Shown here: piece by piece, positions 22,994-30,331 of the stretch
Position numbering within the stretch: position 1 is the first letter of the stretch
How the letters are laid out: the number at the start of each line of letters is the position of its first letter
Assembly: GCA_944387075.1 (NCBI GenBank)
Contig: CALXDO010000092.1
Location: 1-44,033, forward strand
Source of the DNA: an uncultured Oscillospiraceae bacterium
GTDB lineage: Bacteria; Bacillota; Clostridia; Oscillospirales; Oscillospiraceae
DNA length: 44,033 bases
Reading direction: 5' to 3'
The notes under the pieces: generated by a model
The model's database searches: none
What the model was told of the DNA's origin: nothing
Seen by the model: the letters and a program-made list of their open reading frames with translations, nothing else
Translations under genes and position numbers: made by a program

Positions 22994-24502
22994 ATGGGAA
23001 AACATCCAAAAAAGAACTCTGGACGCCGTGGTTTTGACTTTTACCTCAACAAGCTCGCCTTGATTGTATTCATTCTCCTGGCAGGCTACTTTGTTTTCAC
23101 CGCCGTGTCCACCAATATGCTCACCCCCCTGTACATCGCCCTCTTGGTTTTGGTGGTGGGTCTGCCCGTTGTGGTGGTCTTGGCCCTGAGCCTGCCCCGG
23201 GCCAAACCCATGCGCCGGGCCATTGGCTCGGTATTGGCCATGGTATTCTGTTTGGTCTTCGCATTGGGTACCTACTACATCCGAGTCAGTATGAATACTC
23301 TGAAAAATATCACCTCTGTGGAATCGGAGACCTCTACCATGTCTGTCCTGGTGCGCAGCGATGACACTCGGGAAATGGAAGACCTGCTCCAGGAGACCTT
23401 CGGCACCCTGTCCTTGAGCAACGACAACACGCAGGCCGCCATCACCCAACTCAACCAGGAGTACTCCACCACCCTGGCCACCCGATCCTACACCGCTACC
23501 ACCGACCTGGTGGACGCCCTGTTGGACGAAGATTTGGATGTCATTTTGGTGGATCTGGGCCAGCTGAGCGTTCTGGAGGATTTGGACGGCTATGAGAACA
23601 CCATGGACAACCTGCGCCAGGTCAAATCCTTCCAGGTGGAAGTGCAAAGTGACAATACTCCCAAGCCCAGCAACAGTGCCTCCAATGAGGATTCTGTCTT
23701 CACCGTGTACATCAGCGGCAGCGACTCCCGAGAGAGCGACATCATGGCCACCGGACGCAGCGATGTGAACATCCTAGCCATCGTCAACACGAAAACCCAC
23801 CAGGTGTTGCTGCTCAACACCCCTCGAGACTTCTACATTCCACTGTCCATTGCTGGGTCCTATGACCTGCCCGACAAACTCACCCACGCGGGTCTCTATG
23901 GTGTGGATGTGAGCAAGGATACACTGTCTGAGTACTACGGCATTGACATCGACTACTATTTCCGGGTCAACTTCACCGGCTTTGAGGACATCATTGACGC
24001 CCTGGGCGGTATTGATGTGGATTCTGCGTACGCCTTCTCCTCCTCCATCTCTGACTACCCCATCTACTACTCCAAGGGCATCAACCACCTGGATGGCTAC
24101 AAGGCCCTGTATTATGTCCGAGAGCGGTATTCCTTTGCCAACGGCGACTATCAGCGCGGCATCAACCAGATGCAGGTCATCGAAGCGGTAATGAAAAAGG
24201 CCATGTCCCCCAGCATCCTCACCAGCTATACTTCTATGATGCAGGCGGTGAGCAACTGCTTTAAGACCTCCATTCCCACCGATCTCATTAGCAGCCTGGT
24301 GCGAAATCAGCTGGCCAATCCCACCCAGGACTGGAACATTGTCACCTACTATGTCTCCGGTACTGGCTCCAGTGAGTACACCTACTCCATTCCCAGCCAG
24401 AAGGCCTACGTCACCATTCCCGACGAGTCCACGGTGGAAATCGCCAAAGACCTCATCCAGCAAGTGGTGGACGGCAAGACTATCACTGCCCCGGAGCAAT
24501 AA
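22994..24502 (+). CDS. LCP (LytR-CpsA-Psr) family cell-wall polymer ligase, copy 2
   Basis: A 502-residue paralogue of the preceding protein with the same plan. Three N-terminal hydrophobic segments (ALIVFILLAGYFVFTAV, PLYIALLVLVVGLPVVVVLAL, AIGSVLAMVFCLVFALGTYYI) are followed by an outer linker region and the LCP domain (RSDVNILAIVNTKTHQVLLLNTPRDFYIPL, DKLTHAGLYGVDVSKDTL, ALYYVRERYSFANGDYQRGINQMQVIEAVMKKAMSP). Differences concentrate in the outer linker, which suggests different polymers or partners. ATG at 22994 has GGAAGGA about 7 bases upstream; the open frame extends 33 codons upstream through the promoter. It ends at a strong terminator. Confidence 0.92.
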   Translation: MGKHPKKNSGRRGFDFYLNKLALIVFILLAGYFVFTAVSTNMLTPLYIALLVLVVGLPVVVVLALSLPRAKPMRRAIGSVLAMVFCLVFALGTYYIRVSMNTLKNITSVESETSTMSVLVRSDDTREMEDLLQETFGTLSLSNDNTQAAITQLNQEYSTTLATRSYTATTDLVDALLDEDLDVILVDLGQLSVLEDLDGYENTMDNLRQVKSFQVEVQSDNTPKPSNSASNEDSVFTVYISGSDSRESDIMATGRSDVNILAIVNTKTHQVLLLNTPRDFYIPLSIAGSYDLPDKLTHAGLYGVDVSKDTLSEYYGIDIDYYFRVNFTGFEDIIDALGGIDVDSAYAFSSSISDYPIYYSKGINHLDGYKALYYVRERYSFANGDYQRGINQMQVIEAVMKKAMSPSILTSYTSMMQAVSNCFKTSIPTDLISSLVRNQLANPTQDWNIVTYYVSGTGSSEYTYSIPSQKAYVTIPDESTVEIAKDLIQQVVDGKTITAPEQ

Positions 24503-24516
24503 CCCATATCCCATTC

Positions 24517-24545
24517 AGGCCAGATGCCCACGCATCTGGCCTTTT
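24517..24545 (+). terminator. Terminator of the second LCP gene
   Basis: AGGCCAGATGC pairs with GCATCTGGCCT (11 bp, CCAC loop) and is followed by TTTTC. The next gene begins only 18 bases later, so its transcription may depend on read-through. Confidence 0.9.
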
Positions 24546-24562
24546 CTATAGGAGGTCCTTCC

Positions 24563-25393
24563 ATGTCAAATATCATTTATGTTCAAACCCTGGACCATCC
24601 CGGCCTGGATGTCTTTGCCCGCCTCACGGAGGCCCAGCTGAGAAACCGCCGAGAGCCGGAAAAGGGTATCTTCATTGCCGAGAGCCCCAAAGTCATTGCC
24701 CGGGCTTTGGACGGGGGCTATGAACCTCTATCCTTCCTCATGGAGGAAAAACACATCACCGGTCAGGCCAAAGAACTTTTGGAGCAATGCCCTGATGTCC
24801 CTGTCTACACCGGTCCCTCCCAGCTTCTGGCCCAGCTCACCGGCTTTCCCCTCACCCGTGGGGTGCTGTGCGCCATGCGCCGCCCTATGCTCCCCTCCGT
24901 GGAGCAGCTGTGTGCAAACGCCCACCGGGTGGCAGTGCTGGAGGGGATTTCCGATCCCACCAATGTGGGAGCCATTTTCCGCTCCGCCGCCGCCATGCAC
25001 ATGGACGCCGTTCTGGTCACCCCCAACTGCTGTGACCCCCTCTACCGCCGCTCGGTGCGGGTGAGTATGGGTACTGTGTTTCAAATTCCCTGGACCCGCA
25101 TTCCCCAGTGGCCGGAGGGTGGGCTGGCACAGCTGAAGTCCCTTGGCTTTCGCACGGTGGCCATGGCCCTCACCCCCGACGCCATCTCCATTGAGGAGCC
25201 CTGGCTGCGCCAGGAGGAAAAGTTGGCCATTTTGCTGGGCACCGAGGGGGATGGCCTGAGCCGCTCCACCATCTCCGGGTGTGATGCCGCTGTGTGCATT
25301 CCTATGGCCCATGACGTGGACTCGCTCAATGTGGCCGCTGCCAGTGCCGTGGGATTTTGGGAACTGCGTTACCGCAGCAAGCCCCTTATCTGA
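24563..25393 (+). CDS. SpoU/TrmH-family RNA 2'-O-methyltransferase
   Basis: A 276-residue SPOUT enzyme using S-adenosylmethionine. All three SpoU motifs are present: ISDPTNVGAIFRSAAAMHMDAVLVTP (motif 1, with the catalytic-type N and R), LAILLGTEGDGLS (motif 2), and CIPMAHDVDSLNVAAASAVGFWE (motif 3, trefoil knot). An N-terminal substrate-binding domain of about 100 residues (RNRREPEKGIFIAESPKVIARAL) resembles that of rRNA methyltransferases. The exact target, rRNA or tRNA, cannot be told. ATG at 24563 follows AGGAGG by 7 bases. No separate promoter was recognised between it and the LCP terminator. A T-rich stretch without a clear hairpin follows the gene. Confidence 0.92.
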   Translation: MSNIIYVQTLDHPGLDVFARLTEAQLRNRREPEKGIFIAESPKVIARALDGGYEPLSFLMEEKHITGQAKELLEQCPDVPVYTGPSQLLAQLTGFPLTRGVLCAMRRPMLPSVEQLCANAHRVAVLEGISDPTNVGAIFRSAAAMHMDAVLVTPNCCDPLYRRSVRVSMGTVFQIPWTRIPQWPEGGLAQLKSLGFRTVAMALTPDAISIEEPWLRQEEKLAILLGTEGDGLSRSTISGCDAAVCIPMAHDVDSLNVAAASAVGFWELRYRSKPLI

Positions 25394-25437
25394 TGTGTAA
25401 AATTCTTTTTGATTTTTTTGGATTTTTTGTTGCATTC

Positions 25438-25466
25438 TTGACAACCGCGCAGGGTCGTTTTATAAT
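25438..25466 (+). promoter_or_regulatory. Perfect-consensus promoter of the hydrogenase operon
   Basis: TTGACA (25438-25443) and TATAAT (25461-25466) with a 17-base spacer: an exact sigma-A consensus. It is preceded by T-rich sequence. Such a strong promoter followed by a long leader suggests the main control is after initiation. Confidence 0.9.
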
Positions 25467-25472
25467 TTCCAT

Positions 25473-25676
25473 CAAGACCTGATGTGGTGGGCCTGTACGT
25501 TTTGCCAAAACTCACAAAGTACGCCACAGGATTTTCCGTGTGTTCAAACCATCTGGTTGAAGTTCCTGTGGTGCTTTCTGGGAATTTGGCCGACGTTACA
25601 GGCCTTTTTTATTCCGAACTGCCTGCAAGGGCACAATCATTCTTTGGCAGTCCTCTGCCATCTACGGGAGGTCATT
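25473..25676 (+). promoter_or_regulatory. Structured hydrogenase-operon leader, candidate riboswitch
   Basis: The leader of about 200 bases can form nested helices. GGCCTGT (25490-25496) pairs with ACAGGCC (25598-25604), closing the element just before T6 (25605-25610). A small hairpin, GTTTT/AAAAC, lies at 25499-25511. CCACAGGA (25524-25531) pairs with TCCTGTGG (25564-25571), enclosing TTCAAACC/GGTTGAA (25543-25561, one bulge). The 3' GGCC (25601-25604) can instead pair locally with GGCC at 25588-25591, flanked by GGAAT/ATTCC. Mutually exclusive pairings next to a T tract are typical of a transcriptional switch. I recognise no named class. Confidence 0.55.
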
Positions 25677-26759
25677 ATGAGCTATACCATTCCCATCGGC
25701 CCCTACCACCCCGCACTGGAGGAGCCCATTCACGCCCGTCTCACGGTGGACGGGGAGCGCATCACCGACGCAGAAGTCTTTGTGGGCTATAACCACCGGG
25801 GCATTGAGCGTCTGGCCCAGGAGCGCAACTTTATCCAGACCCTGGTGCTGGTGGAGCGGGTGTGCGGCATCTGCTCCCACTCCCACTCCCTGACCTATTC
25901 CCTGTGCATCGAGCACATTGCGGGCATGGAGGTCCCCAAGCGGGGCCAGTACATCCGGGTCATCATCGAGGAACTGGAGCGCATTCACTCCCATCTTCTG
26001 TGGCTGGGCATCGCCTGCCACATTGTGGGCCATGACAGCCTATTTATGCAGTGCTGGAACGACCGGGAGGGCACCATGGACATACTGGAAGCTCTCACCG
26101 GCAACCGGGTCAACTACGGCATGAACATCATTGGCGGTGCCCGCCGGGACTTCACCGACGACCAGCGCCGGGATCTGCTGGCCGCCATGGATGATTTGGA
26201 GAAGCGCATGGGCCCCATCACCCACTGGCTCACCCACGACAAGACCCTGGCCATGCGTACCAAGGGGGTGGGCATTCTCACCCGGGCCGACGCCATTCGC
26301 CTGGGAGCGGTTGGCCCCCACGCCCGGGCCTCCGGGGTAGACATGGACGCCCGTCGGGATGCCCCCTACTCCTCTTATGAGGACTTTGAATTCACCATCC
26401 CCGTGCAGGAGTCGGGGGATGTGTATGCCCGGGTGGTCATCCGCGTGCTGGAAATCTACGAGAGCATCAAGATCATCCGTCAGGCGGTGGACAACCTGCC
26501 CGAAGGGCCCATCAACCTGGGCAACAAGATTCCCAAAGTGCCCGCCGGGGAGTTCATCGCCCGCCACGAGGCGCCCCGGGGCCAGCTGGTGTACAAGGTG
26601 GTCACCGACGGGGGGCTGAACAACCACCGTCTTAGCCTCCATGTGCCCACCTTCAAAAACGCCCCCACGGTGCCGGTGATGCTGCGGGGCAACACGGTGG
26701 CGGATGCAGGCCTCATTGTGGCCTCCATCGACCCCTGCTTCTCCTGTCTGGACCGGTAA
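25677..26759 (+). CDS. mbhL: Energy-converting [NiFe]-hydrogenase large (catalytic) subunit, MbhL/EchE type
   Basis: A 360-residue catalytic subunit of a group 4 hydrogenase, homologous to NuoD. The nickel-iron site ligands are visible: the L1 motif ERVCGICSHSH (C63, C66) and the L2 motif DPCFSC (C354, C357). The protein ends three residues after the last cysteine, so there is no C-terminal extension for an endopeptidase to remove, as described for Ech-type subunits. RIHSHLLWLGIACH and RVNYGMNIIGGARRDF are NuoD-like. ATG at 25677 has GGGAGG 5 bases upstream. The frame is open for about 65 codons upstream, but that is the structured leader. First gene of the operon, separated from the small subunit gene by 6.5 kb. 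Confidence 0.95.
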   Translation: MSYTIPIGPYHPALEEPIHARLTVDGERITDAEVFVGYNHRGIERLAQERNFIQTLVLVERVCGICSHSHSLTYSLCIEHIAGMEVPKRGQYIRVIIEELERIHSHLLWLGIACHIVGHDSLFMQCWNDREGTMDILEALTGNRVNYGMNIIGGARRDFTDDQRRDLLAAMDDLEKRMGPITHWLTHDKTLAMRTKGVGILTRADAIRLGAVGPHARASGVDMDARRDAPYSSYEDFEFTIPVQESGDVYARVVIRVLEIYESIKIIRQAVDNLPEGPINLGNKIPKVPAGEFIARHEAPRGQLVYKVVTDGGLNNHRLSLHVPTFKNAPTVPVMLRGNTVADAGLIVASIDPCFSCLDR

Positions 26760-26766
26760 GGCCGCC

Positions 26767-27108
26767 ATGCACGAGTTAGCCATCACCCAGAGCATCCTGG
26801 ACATCGCGGAACAAGTGGCCCGGGAACACGGGGCCACACGGGTGCGGGAAGTGCGCATTATGCTGGGGGAGTATTCCGGCGTAGTTCCCCAGTGTGTGCA
26901 GGATTATTTCGATGTCATCAGCCAGGGCACCATCGCCCAGGGAGCCGTGCTGAACATCCAACGGCTTCCGGTGGTCATCCACTGTCAGGACTGCGGCCAG
27001 GACAGCCAGATTGACCGCCGTCATGTGCGCTGTCCCCAGTGCGGCTCCACCCACTTAAAGCTGATCCAAGGCCGGGAATTTTACATTGAGAGTTTGGAGG
27101 TTGACTGA
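26767..27108 (+). CDS. hypA: Hydrogenase nickel insertion protein HypA
   Basis: A 113-residue maturation factor that works with HypB to deliver nickel to the large subunit. The N-terminal MHE nickel-binding motif (His2) is present. A zinc site of two CxxC pairs is formed by C73/C76 and C89/C92 (HCQDCGQ, RCPQCG). The IMLGEYSGVVPQCVQDYFDVIS segment is family-typical. It begins 7 bases after the large-subunit stop and its own stop overlaps the hypB start by one base. Only a weak AAGG precedes the ATG, so translation is probably coupled to the large subunit. Confidence 0.96.
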   Translation: MHELAITQSILDIAEQVAREHGATRVREVRIMLGEYSGVVPQCVQDYFDVISQGTIAQGAVLNIQRLPVVIHCQDCGQDSQIDRRHVRCPQCGSTHLKLIQGREFYIESLEVD

Positions 27109-27776
27109 TGGAAATTAAAGTCATGCACCAGGTCATGGCCTGGAACGAGGATGTCAGCGAGGCCGTTAAGGCAAAGCTGGCGGACCATCGGGTGTGCCTG
27201 GTCAACGTCATGGGCTCCCCCGGTGCCGGAAAGACCAGCACCATTGTGGCCCTCATCACAGCCCTGCGGGAGCAATACCGCATTGGGGTTATTGAGGGGG
27301 ACATTGCCGGTCAGATCGACGCCGATGCCATTCACGCCATGGGCATTCCCGTCACCCAGATTGACACCGACGGGGCCTGCCACATTGAGGCTATGAGCAT
27401 TCAGAAGATGCTGCCAGAATTTGACCTGGAACACCTGGATGTGATCTTCGTGGAGAACATCGGGAATCTGGTGTGCCCCGCCGAGTTCAACATTGGCGAG
27501 AGCTTCCGCATTGCCCTGCTCAGCGTCCCCGAGGGGGACGACAAGGTGGAGAAATATCCTCTGATGTTTGCCACCACCCAGGCGTTGGTGATGAACAAGT
27601 ACGACTTGAAGGACTACTTCGACTTTGACGATGGGCGGGTGGAGCGCAGTGCCCGGGAGCAGAACCCGGACGTGGCGGTGTTCCGTCTGTCCAACCGGGA
27701 CGGTGCCGGACTGCGTGAGCTGGTTTCCTGGCTGTCTCAAAAGATCGACAGTGAAATTGGGAGGTGCGGGCAATGA
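27108..27776 (+). CDS. hypB: Hydrogenase nickel incorporation GTPase HypB
   Basis: A 222-residue SIMIBI-class GTPase. The P-loop GSPGAGKT lies at residues 36-43, with the metal- and nucleotide-linked segments DGACHIEAMSI and ENIGNLVCPAEFNIGE, MNKYDL as the guanine-specificity motif, and SNRDGAGL near the end. It lacks the N-terminal histidine-rich or CxxCGC metal-storage stretches of some homologues, so nickel storage is not expected. The start overlaps the hypA stop, and TTGGAGG is inside hypA. Its stop overlaps the next start (ATGA). Confidence 0.96.
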   Translation: MEIKVMHQVMAWNEDVSEAVKAKLADHRVCLVNVMGSPGAGKTSTIVALITALREQYRIGVIEGDIAGQIDADAIHAMGIPVTQIDTDGACHIEAMSIQKMLPEFDLEHLDVIFVENIGNLVCPAEFNIGESFRIALLSVPEGDDKVEKYPLMFATTQALVMNKYDLKDYFDFDDGRVERSAREQNPDVAVFRLSNRDGAGLRELVSWLSQKIDSEIGRCGQ

Positions 27777-28303
27777 AAGGCTTCAAATTCTCCGCATGGC
27801 TGTCCACAGCCATCCTCTGTTTCCTCTTCTGGCTGCTCCTCACCTGGTCCTTTGCCCCCCGGGAACTGATTCTGGGCGTCCTTGTCTCGGCGATCGTCTC
27901 CGCCTTCGCCAGCCGCTTTCTCATCCACAGCCGGGCTTTCTACCTGTATAACCCGGTGCGGTTGGTGCTTCTGGTCTTTTACTGCGTGATCATCTTCTTC
28001 TGGGAAGTCATCAAGGCCAACGTGAGCATGGCCGCTCTGGTGCTGCGTCCCAAACTGGACTATAAGCCCGGGATTCTGCGCATCCCCGCCGACCCGGAGC
28101 TGAAGAGCGATTACGGCCTGGCCATGGTGTCCAACTGCATCACCCTCACCCCCGGCACCATCACCATGGAGACCGCCCAGGACGAGGAAGGGCGCAACTA
28201 CTACTACGTCCACTGGATCGATGTGGCCGAGACCGACCGGGACAAGGCCGGCGAGGCCATCAAGGGAACCATGGAACGCTGGATCGGGAGGATTTGGAAA
28301 TGA
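27773..28303 (+). CDS. mbhA: MrpE/MnhE-like membrane subunit (MbhA position)
   Basis: A 176-residue MnhE-family protein. N-terminal hydrophobic segments (WLSTAILCFLFWLLLTWSF, ELILGVLVSAIVSAFA, LVLLVFYCVIIFFWEVIKANV) precede a conserved cytoplasmic domain (PGILRIPADPELKSDYGLAMVSNCITLTPGTITME, then YYYVHWIDVAETD). In Mrp antiporters and in Mbh hydrogenases this is the first of the small sodium-path subunits. It overlaps hypB and the next gene by ATGA junctions. The ribosome-binding site GGGAGG is inside hypB. The symbol follows the Pyrococcus mbh naming by position. Confidence 0.9.
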   Translation: MKGFKFSAWLSTAILCFLFWLLLTWSFAPRELILGVLVSAIVSAFASRFLIHSRAFYLYNPVRLVLLVFYCVIIFFWEVIKANVSMAALVLRPKLDYKPGILRIPADPELKSDYGLAMVSNCITLTPGTITMETAQDEEGRNYYYVHWIDVAETDRDKAGEAIKGTMERWIGRIWK

Positions 28304-28554
28304 CAGCATTTTTAATTGGCGCCATTGTGTGCCTCATTTTGGACCGGCTCGTGCTCTACCGGGTGTTCCGCGGCCCCACGGCGGCAGATCGCATCTGCGC
28401 CATGGACGCTCTGGACCTGGTCACCGCTCTGGCTCTGGTGCTCTACTCCCTGCACACCGGGCGTACCATTTACCTGGACATCGCCCTGGTGGTGGCTCTG
28501 CTGGGCTTTGTCAGCACCGTGTTTGTGGGCCGCTATCTGGAAAGGAGGCTGTGA
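28300..28554 (+). CDS. mbhB: MrpF/MnhF-like membrane subunit (MbhB position)
   Basis: An 84-residue protein with three hydrophobic segments. It contains the MnhF signature GPTAADRICAMDALDLVTALALVL and TIYLDIALVVALLGFVSTVFVGRYLE. In Mrp and Mbh complexes this subunit sits beside MrpE and MrpG in the ion-transport module. ATG at 28300 overlaps the previous stop (ATGA) and follows GGGAGG by 8 bases; the longer frame starts at a TTG inside the spacer. Confidence 0.92.
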   Translation: MTAFLIGAIVCLILDRLVLYRVFRGPTAADRICAMDALDLVTALALVLYSLHTGRTIYLDIALVVALLGFVSTVFVGRYLERRL

Positions 28555-28557
28555 GGG

Positions 28558-28902
28558 ATGGACGTTGTAGACCTTATTGCCACCATACTTATGGTCATTG
28601 GCCTGTTCTTTGCTTTCATCGGCACCCTGGGCATCCTGCGCATGCCGGACGTATTTGGGCGGCTTCAGGCCTCCACCTGCATCTCCACCATGGGCACCAT
28701 CTTCGTGGTGCTCTCCAGCATCGTGTATGTGGTCGCCCATGGCATGAGCGGCTCGGTGGTGGTGAAGCTGGTGTTCATCCTGCTCTTTGTGCTGGGCACC
28801 AACCCGGTGTCCAACCACGCCTTGTGCAAGGGTGCCTACCGCTCCGCCAAACCCAACCCGGAGCCCATTCTGGATGACTATAAGGAGGATGATCCCCAAT
28901 GA
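28558..28902 (+). CDS. mbhC: MrpG/MnhG-like membrane subunit (MbhC position)
   Basis: A 114-residue protein with three hydrophobic segments. The MnhG signature is clear: FFAFIGTLGILRMPDVFGRLQASTCISTMGTIFVVLSS. A polar acidic tail ends DDYKEDDPQ. It begins 3 bases after the mbhB stop, with AAGGAGG inside mbhB, and overlaps the next start by ATGA. Part of the antiporter-like module. Confidence 0.92.
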   Translation: MDVVDLIATILMVIGLFFAFIGTLGILRMPDVFGRLQASTCISTMGTIFVVLSSIVYVVAHGMSGSVVVKLVFILLFVLGTNPVSNHALCKGAYRSAKPNPEPILDDYKEDDPQ

Positions 28903-29162
28903 ATGGTACGTTGGTTTTTGTCCTGAATACCCTGGTGCTCTGTGGTATCGTGGCCTCTGCCCTGGTGGCGGTGAAGGCCAAAAAGATCATTGACTCCGTC
29001 ATCGCCCTGGCGGCCACCGGCTCCTTTGTGGCGTTGGAGTTTGTTCTGCTCCAGGCCCCTGACGTGGCCATTGCCGAGGCCAGCGTGGGCGCGGTGCTCT
29101 CCACCATTCTCTACGTCATTGCCCTGCGCAAGGTGTACGGACGAAAGGGGGAGCAGTCATGA
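28899..29162 (+). CDS. mbhD: MbhD-like membrane subunit (DUF4040 / MrpA C-terminal part)
   Basis: An 87-residue protein with three hydrophobic segments and the signature KKIIDSVIALAATGSFVALEFVLLQAPDVAIAEASVGAVLSTILYVIAL. The APDVAIAEASVGA stretch matches the MrpA C-terminal region that stands alone as MbhD in Mbh hydrogenases. Acidic residues in it are thought to line the ion path. AAGGAGG is inside the preceding gene, and ATGA overlaps occur at both ends. Confidence 0.88.
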   Translation: MNGTLVFVLNTLVLCGIVASALVAVKAKKIIDSVIALAATGSFVALEFVLLQAPDVAIAEASVGAVLSTILYVIALRKVYGRKGEQS

Positions 29163-29536
29163 GCGGCACGAAAAAGGTGGTTTTAGCCCTGACCCTGGTG
29201 GTTCTTCTGGGCTGTGGCGTGTGGGCCGGGTGGCGCATGGCAGGCAGCCCCCCCACCTACAACGGGGAGGACGTAGACCTGGTGGAGCTGTATGAAAACC
29301 CCAGTTCCTATGACAACAGCTCCGCCGACGGCGCGGCCGCCATCATGGTCAACGAAAACCTGGAAAAGACGGCGGCAGACAACGTGGTCTTCTCCGTGGT
29401 CTTTAACTTCCGTGGCTATGACACCATGGGAGAGAGTTTCATTCTCATCGCCGCCATTGCAGGCTCCCTGGTGATCCTGCGCAAGTCCGCCCATCACGGA
29501 AAAAAGGAGGAGCACAGCCATGAAGAAAACGTATAA
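29159..29536 (+). CDS. mbhE: MbhE-like membrane subunit
   Basis: A 125-residue protein with an N-terminal hydrophobic segment (VVLALTLVVLLGCGVWAGW), an external loop of about 55 residues, and a second hydrophobic segment (FILIAAIAGSLVILRK). The conserved VVFSVVFNFRGYDTMGE just before the second segment matches the C-terminal portion of MrpA known as MbhE. A His/Glu-rich tail (HHGKKEEHSHEENV) ends it. It overlaps mbhD by 4 bases and mbhF by 17 bases. Confidence 0.85.
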   Translation: MSGTKKVVLALTLVVLLGCGVWAGWRMAGSPPTYNGEDVDLVELYENPSSYDNSSADGAAAIMVNENLEKTAADNVVFSVVFNFRGYDTMGESFILIAAIAGSLVILRKSAHHGKKEEHSHEENV

Positions 29537-29984
29537 AAAAACCTCCATCATCTCCCGGTGCGCCTCCGACCTGTTCCTCCCTCTGGCCTGTGTCTTTGGC
29601 TGCTATGTGGTGCTCCACGGCAGCACCAGTCCCGGCGGCGGATTCCAGGGCGGCGTGCTGGTGGCCAGTGCCATTTTGCTGGTGTACCTGGGGTACGGCG
29701 GCTGGGGGGTCAAGCACTCCTTCAACGAGCACATGCTCCACTCCAGTGAGACGGTGGCCGAGATCATGTATGTGGTCATCGCCCTGGTGGGTGTGTTTAC
29801 CGGGCTGAACTTCTGCGTCAACTTTGTGTTTGCCGGACAGCAGGTGGACACCAGTATCCTGATGAACGATGCGGTGGGCTACCACGTCATGGCCGGCATC
29901 ACCTGTCTGCTCATCATGATGCTCAGCGTTCTGGAGGATGACCGGGACGAGACAACCAAGGACAAGGAGGAGGATGCGGCATGA
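29520..29984 (+). CDS. mbhF: MrpB/MnhB-like membrane subunit (MbhF position)
   Basis: A 154-residue protein with four hydrophobic segments and the MnhB signature LHGSTSPGGGFQGGVLVASAILLVYL. A charged tail ends DDRDETTKDKEEDAA. It starts 17 bases inside the previous gene and overlaps the next by ATGA. Its acidic/glycine loop forms part of the antiporter-like ion channel. Confidence 0.92.
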   Translation: MKKTYKKTSIISRCASDLFLPLACVFGCYVVLHGSTSPGGGFQGGVLVASAILLVYLGYGGWGVKHSFNEHMLHSSETVAEIMYVVIALVGVFTGLNFCVNFVFAGQQVDTSILMNDAVGYHVMAGITCLLIMMLSVLEDDRDETTKDKEEDAA

Positions 29985-30331
29985 TTTTCACCAATTATCT
30001 GGTCTGCTTCTTTCTCGTAGTCCTGGGCATCTACTGCATGGTGAGTCAGAAGAACCTCTTCAAAATCGCCGTAGGCATGGGCCTGGTGGACTACGGCGTG
30101 AACTTGCTCATTGTCTCGGTGGGTTTCCACGACGGCGGCACCGCCCCCATCTTCAACATTTCGGAGCTGACCCGCTCCAGCTTCTTTGTGGACCCCATTC
30201 CCCAGGCTCTCACCCTCACCTCCATCGTCATCGGCGCGTGTACCACCGCCATGACCCTGTGCCTCATCATTATGCTCTACAAGCAGTACGGCACTCTGCA
30301 ATCCGATGAAATCAGGAGGTTGAGAGGCTAA
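29981..30331 (+). CDS. mbhG: MrpC/MnhC/NuoK-like membrane subunit (MbhG position)
   Basis: A 116-residue NuoK-related protein with three hydrophobic segments. It shows FLVVLGIYCMVSQKNLFKIAVGMGLVDYGVNLLIVSVGF, then DPIPQALTLTSIVIGACTTAMTLCLIIML, a typical MnhC pattern. It links the small subunits to the large antiporter subunit. ATGA overlap upstream and TAATG overlap with mbhH downstream. Confidence 0.92.
   Translation: MIFTNYLVCFFLVVLGIYCMVSQKNLFKIAVGMGLVDYGVNLLIVSVGFHDGGTAPIFNISELTRSSFFVDPIPQALTLTSIVIGACTTAMTLCLIIMLYKQYGTLQSDEIRRLRG

Noticed and set aside
25482..25676. N-terminal extension of the hydrogenase large subunit
   Set aside because: The frame is open for about 65 codons, but the translation (WWACTFCQNSQSTPQ...) is unlike any NuoD start. 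It coincides with the structured leader, and GGGAGG supports the ATG at 25677.
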